A stretch of DNA of 64,000 nt from Trissonchulus latispiculum (Eukaryota > Nematoda > Enoplea > Enoplida > Ironidae): the NCBI GenBank assembly GCA_030248195.1, contig JASAND010020532.1, positions 1 to 64,000 on the forward strand, read 5' to 3'. Shown here piece after piece: positions 61,440-64,000 of this stretch. The number at the start of each line of letters is the position of its first letter. Within the stretch, counting starts at the first letter, position 1. The notes below the pieces were generated by a model. That model was not told the DNA's origin and ran no database searches. It saw nothing but the letters and a program-made list of their open reading frames with translations. Position numbers and translations under genes: made by a program.

Positions 61440-61860
61440 TTTATTTTTAGGTTGGAACCTAAAATTTACTAAACTTGTTTAGTTTGGTTTAGTTTGGTTT
61501 ATTCACCAACCAATGAACAAAGTTAGTACAAAACAAAAAGAGCAAATACAAGGTCAAGTCTAAAGGCCATAACATATAGAGATAAACGTCAAAAACAGAT
61601 AGTGTAGAATAGGCTGGCAGGAACAGGGTGGGCCGTTTATCCGACTGCTAATCCCCGTCCCCTTAAAAATTGACTAAAACATACATTCTTCAGGTTCCTT
61701 TTAAATTCACACAGCGAGGAGGCACAAACTGTATCACAATCGAGATAATTCCAAATTGGAACAATTCTATCACAGAAAAAATTTTTCCTGATTTCTAGAC
61801 GAGCACGGTGAACATACAATTTAAACGGATGACCTCGAGTAGCGTTATAGTAGTTAGCAC
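61440..61860 (-). pseudogene. 3' remnant of a CR1/L2-like LINE reverse transcriptase
   Basis: A 60-residue minus-strand frame (61637-61819) contains RARLEIRKNFFCDRIVPIWN and a CEFKRNLKNV ending, the C-terminal pattern of CR1/L2-group LINE ORF2 proteins. Downstream on the minus strand is a tail of aaaccaaact repeats (61480-61500), a plausible LINE 3' end. No catalytic region is left. Confidence 0.65.
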
Positions 61861-62023
61861 TAACATAAGAACAACGTGTGAGTTACGTAATCCAGCTCGG
61901 ATGTGAAACTCTTATAGCATATTTAATATGAAGTACATAACTGACTGCCAACTTTTAATGTTCGTTTGGCAATTTAATTTTGGCTTTCGGCACAGCCCGC
62001 TTACGGTTCGAAAAAGCATTTAA

Positions 62024-63002
62024 GGTGGTGATTCCCTTTGGTCACATAAAGTTTGCACCATTATTGCTCATTCATTACTTGAAGTTAAGAAGCGATTTTT
62101 ATATCAAAATGTAGCTTGGCATTTTCTGTTTTTAACGCATGCTGGTTAAACTAATGTTGGTTTTCTAAAATATTTTTAACACATTTTAGAAAAAGTGTAA
62201 TTTTCCAGAATTTTTGCAGACTCAAGTAAATTTTTTCGCGAGACATCGGTTATATCATTCGATACCTCCATCAAATAGCTGGGGACGATTTTTTATTTAT
62301 TGTGAAATAGCTCTTCCTTATAGAGAAATAAGCTGAAATGTGTGCGTAACCTGTATTTTGCCTACTTTTTCCAAATTTGTGAAGCGGATTACTTTAGCTA
62401 GAAAGCAGTAATCGGTTCAACTAAAAAATCGTCCCTGGGTATATTTGTGCAGAACACATTTGTTCAGTAGCAGCTCTCCACCTTGCATGGTGAATGCTCC
62501 ACAATCTTTGGAAAAAAATTGGTCGTGGTTTTGCAAAAACTACATTTTTATGATAGCAGCCTACAGGATAGCTGTTGGAAGACGATCATGCGTCGGATAA
62601 TTTGTCCCTGTGAGACCTTCAGATCGACGCCCTTAGTTTGATTTTACGGCTTGCGTGGTTCAAGAAATGTTGGATTATTTGATTTCTGCAAAACTGACAA
62701 GTGTTCGACGCCAAAACAAGAAAATCGGCTCTCACGGTAGAGAAAAGCTAGAAACTTGCTTTAAAAAGCAAAAATGTGAAGCTCAATAAGGTCTTTCGAA
62801 TGAATATAGTCATAGCTGTATAGCAGCTGCCGAACGTTCAGAAATTTGGAAAAACCACTCTGACCGGAAATCTCGAATTTTTGAATCGGGATTGCGCGGA
62901 GGGTGTGAGAACGCTAAAAGAACTTATTTCGAAAAGTTTCATCAAATTTCATGTTGATTTACGCCGCCAAATAACAATATGTGCCCAAAAGGAATCACCA
63001 CC
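62024..63002. mobile_element. TTAA-flanked non-autonomous transposon, 979 bp
   Basis: About 25-bp terminal inverted repeats starting GGTGGTGATTCC are flanked on both sides by TTAA (62020-62023 and 63003-63006), the target preference of piggyBac-like transposases. No ORF. The end bases are not the usual CC of piggyBac, so superfamily is uncertain. Confidence 0.75.
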
Positions 63003-63006
63003 TTAA

Positions 63007-64000
63007 ATAGAGATGCTCTGGGCTCAGCCCCGAAAATTAGTATGCAAGTCCAAGATGAGAACCTTTTTTCTAAAATCTTATTCGATGAAAAGAAATTCCA
63101 GACTAATGTTTACTTGTTTGTTTTTGTAAAAAGCAGAGTTGAGAAAATTTATAGAGGTCGGGGAAAAAACCAACCCGCAAGTGGTGGGGAAAAAAACCAA
63201 CCCCCCGTTTGGGCGATGGGGATGAGCTAGCGGGCTCAAATTTTGCATGCCAGTTGGTAGGGCCCATCCCACCTACCACACCAAATTTGAACTAAATCGG
63301 ACCACTTTTGAGCATTTTGTGACATTTTGAAAATTTTGGCATTTTTGACCCCCCAAAAATTCAAAATTTGCCTATTTTTGAAGGCCTGTAAAAAGTTTTC
63401 CATAGCAGTTGGATTATAACTTTCCGCCCCCCCCCCGTCGCGATTCGAAGGTAGGAAAAATTAAGGAGAGAAAGAGGAAAAAGGGCAAAAAACCAAAAAA
63501 TTTCGCGCCTTCGGCGCGAATTTTCTGCTTATTAACCGCATATTTATTGCATTTGTGAAGAAAAAGCTTGAAATGCATCCGATTTTTCGGAGAAAATTAC
63601 CATTTTTGCCTAAAAATTTCAAGAATTTTAAAAAATATGTTCAGTTCTTCAGTATAAAAAGAATTAAAGATCCGAATACCGATTTTATTGCAAAAACAAA
63701 AAATTTCTTCAACTTCTGGGGGGCTCCGCCCCCCAGACCCCCCGCTGGAAAAATTTTACCGCCCCCCCGTCACGAAATCCTGGATCCGCCAGTGCATCCA
63801 CATAGCAAGTTTAATGCATTCTTTCACGTGAACAGTTCAAAATTGCATTTTGACTTGGCGATTTTGTGGTAGCCGGTAAAAACCTCATTTCGGCGGATCG
63901 GCTGTTTGGCTCAGCTAAAGCGGCCAAAAAGTACTCTGGGACAAAGAAATACGCGAAAAAACGCTGAAACAACGTTTATTTTAATTTATTTCATCGAATT
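63007..64000. other. Repeat-derived intronic sequence to the window end
   Basis: Contains a fragment similar to the 35.7-kb element (63160-63230), a tttcgcgccttcggcgcgaa hairpin (63508-63527), and a ggggggctccgccccccag block followed by ctggatccgccagtg (63716-63795), which looks like a transposon end. No gene. Confidence 0.45.

Overview
This is a metazoan (most likely invertebrate) nuclear window dominated by mobile DNA. The evidence is GT-AG introns, two exons of a conserved animal gene, a LINE, LTR elements with a baculovirus-F-like envelope, a Maverick/Polinton-like element, and many non-autonomous DNA transposons. The species cannot be told from the sequence. There is no bacterial operon, rRNA or CRISPR array.

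Region 1 (1-27342) holds two copies of one very large LTR retroelement in opposite orientation. The minus-strand copy has its 5' LTR at 15154-14160, a primer-binding-site-like stretch, a gag-like ORF, a broken envelope ORF that continues into a retropepsin and two gag-like repeats, and two unrecognised ORFs (called ORF3 and ORF4 here). It runs off the left edge of the window. The plus-strand copy starts just upstream of ORF3 and ends in a 995-bp LTR at 26348-27342. The simplest reading is that the minus copy inserted into the plus copy 18 bp upstream of ORF3, giving inverted-repeat arms of over 5.6 kb. No reverse transcriptase, RNase H or integrase is visible in either copy. A MITE sits in the right arm only.

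Region 2 (27343-34846) is repeat DNA with long G/C runs, direct and inverted duplications, then a 5'-truncated LINE with a near-perfect target-site duplication.

Region 3 (34847-64000) contains coding exons 1 and 2 of a WDR45B/WIPI3-like autophagy gene (35441-35525 and 56189-56263, matching splice phases). The 20.7-kb intron between them holds a whole Maverick/Polinton-like element, about 39286-55804. That element encodes the virion set: packaging ATPase, integrase with chromodomain, penton-like protein, an amphipathic pVI-like protein, double-jelly-roll major capsid protein and adenain-like protease. These lie in a tightly overlapping cluster. No PolB or helicase was found.

Around this core is a set of host-directed genes: a CARD-domain protein in each terminal inverted repeat, a spliced C2H2 zinc-finger gene in each repeat, a Bcl-2-like protein, a membrane protein, a zinc-finger/NADAR protein and a TATA-binding-protein-like (TBP-like) protein. 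Most transcription-unit starts carry an ATAAAAG-type motif 33-40 nt upstream of the ATG, which the TBP-like protein might read. This combination (apoptosis or inflammasome modules, NADAR, and a private TBP with its own TATA-like motif) is the most interesting system here. Right of exon 2 are satellites, a hAT-like element with a perfect 8-bp duplication, a LINE remnant and a TTAA-flanked element.
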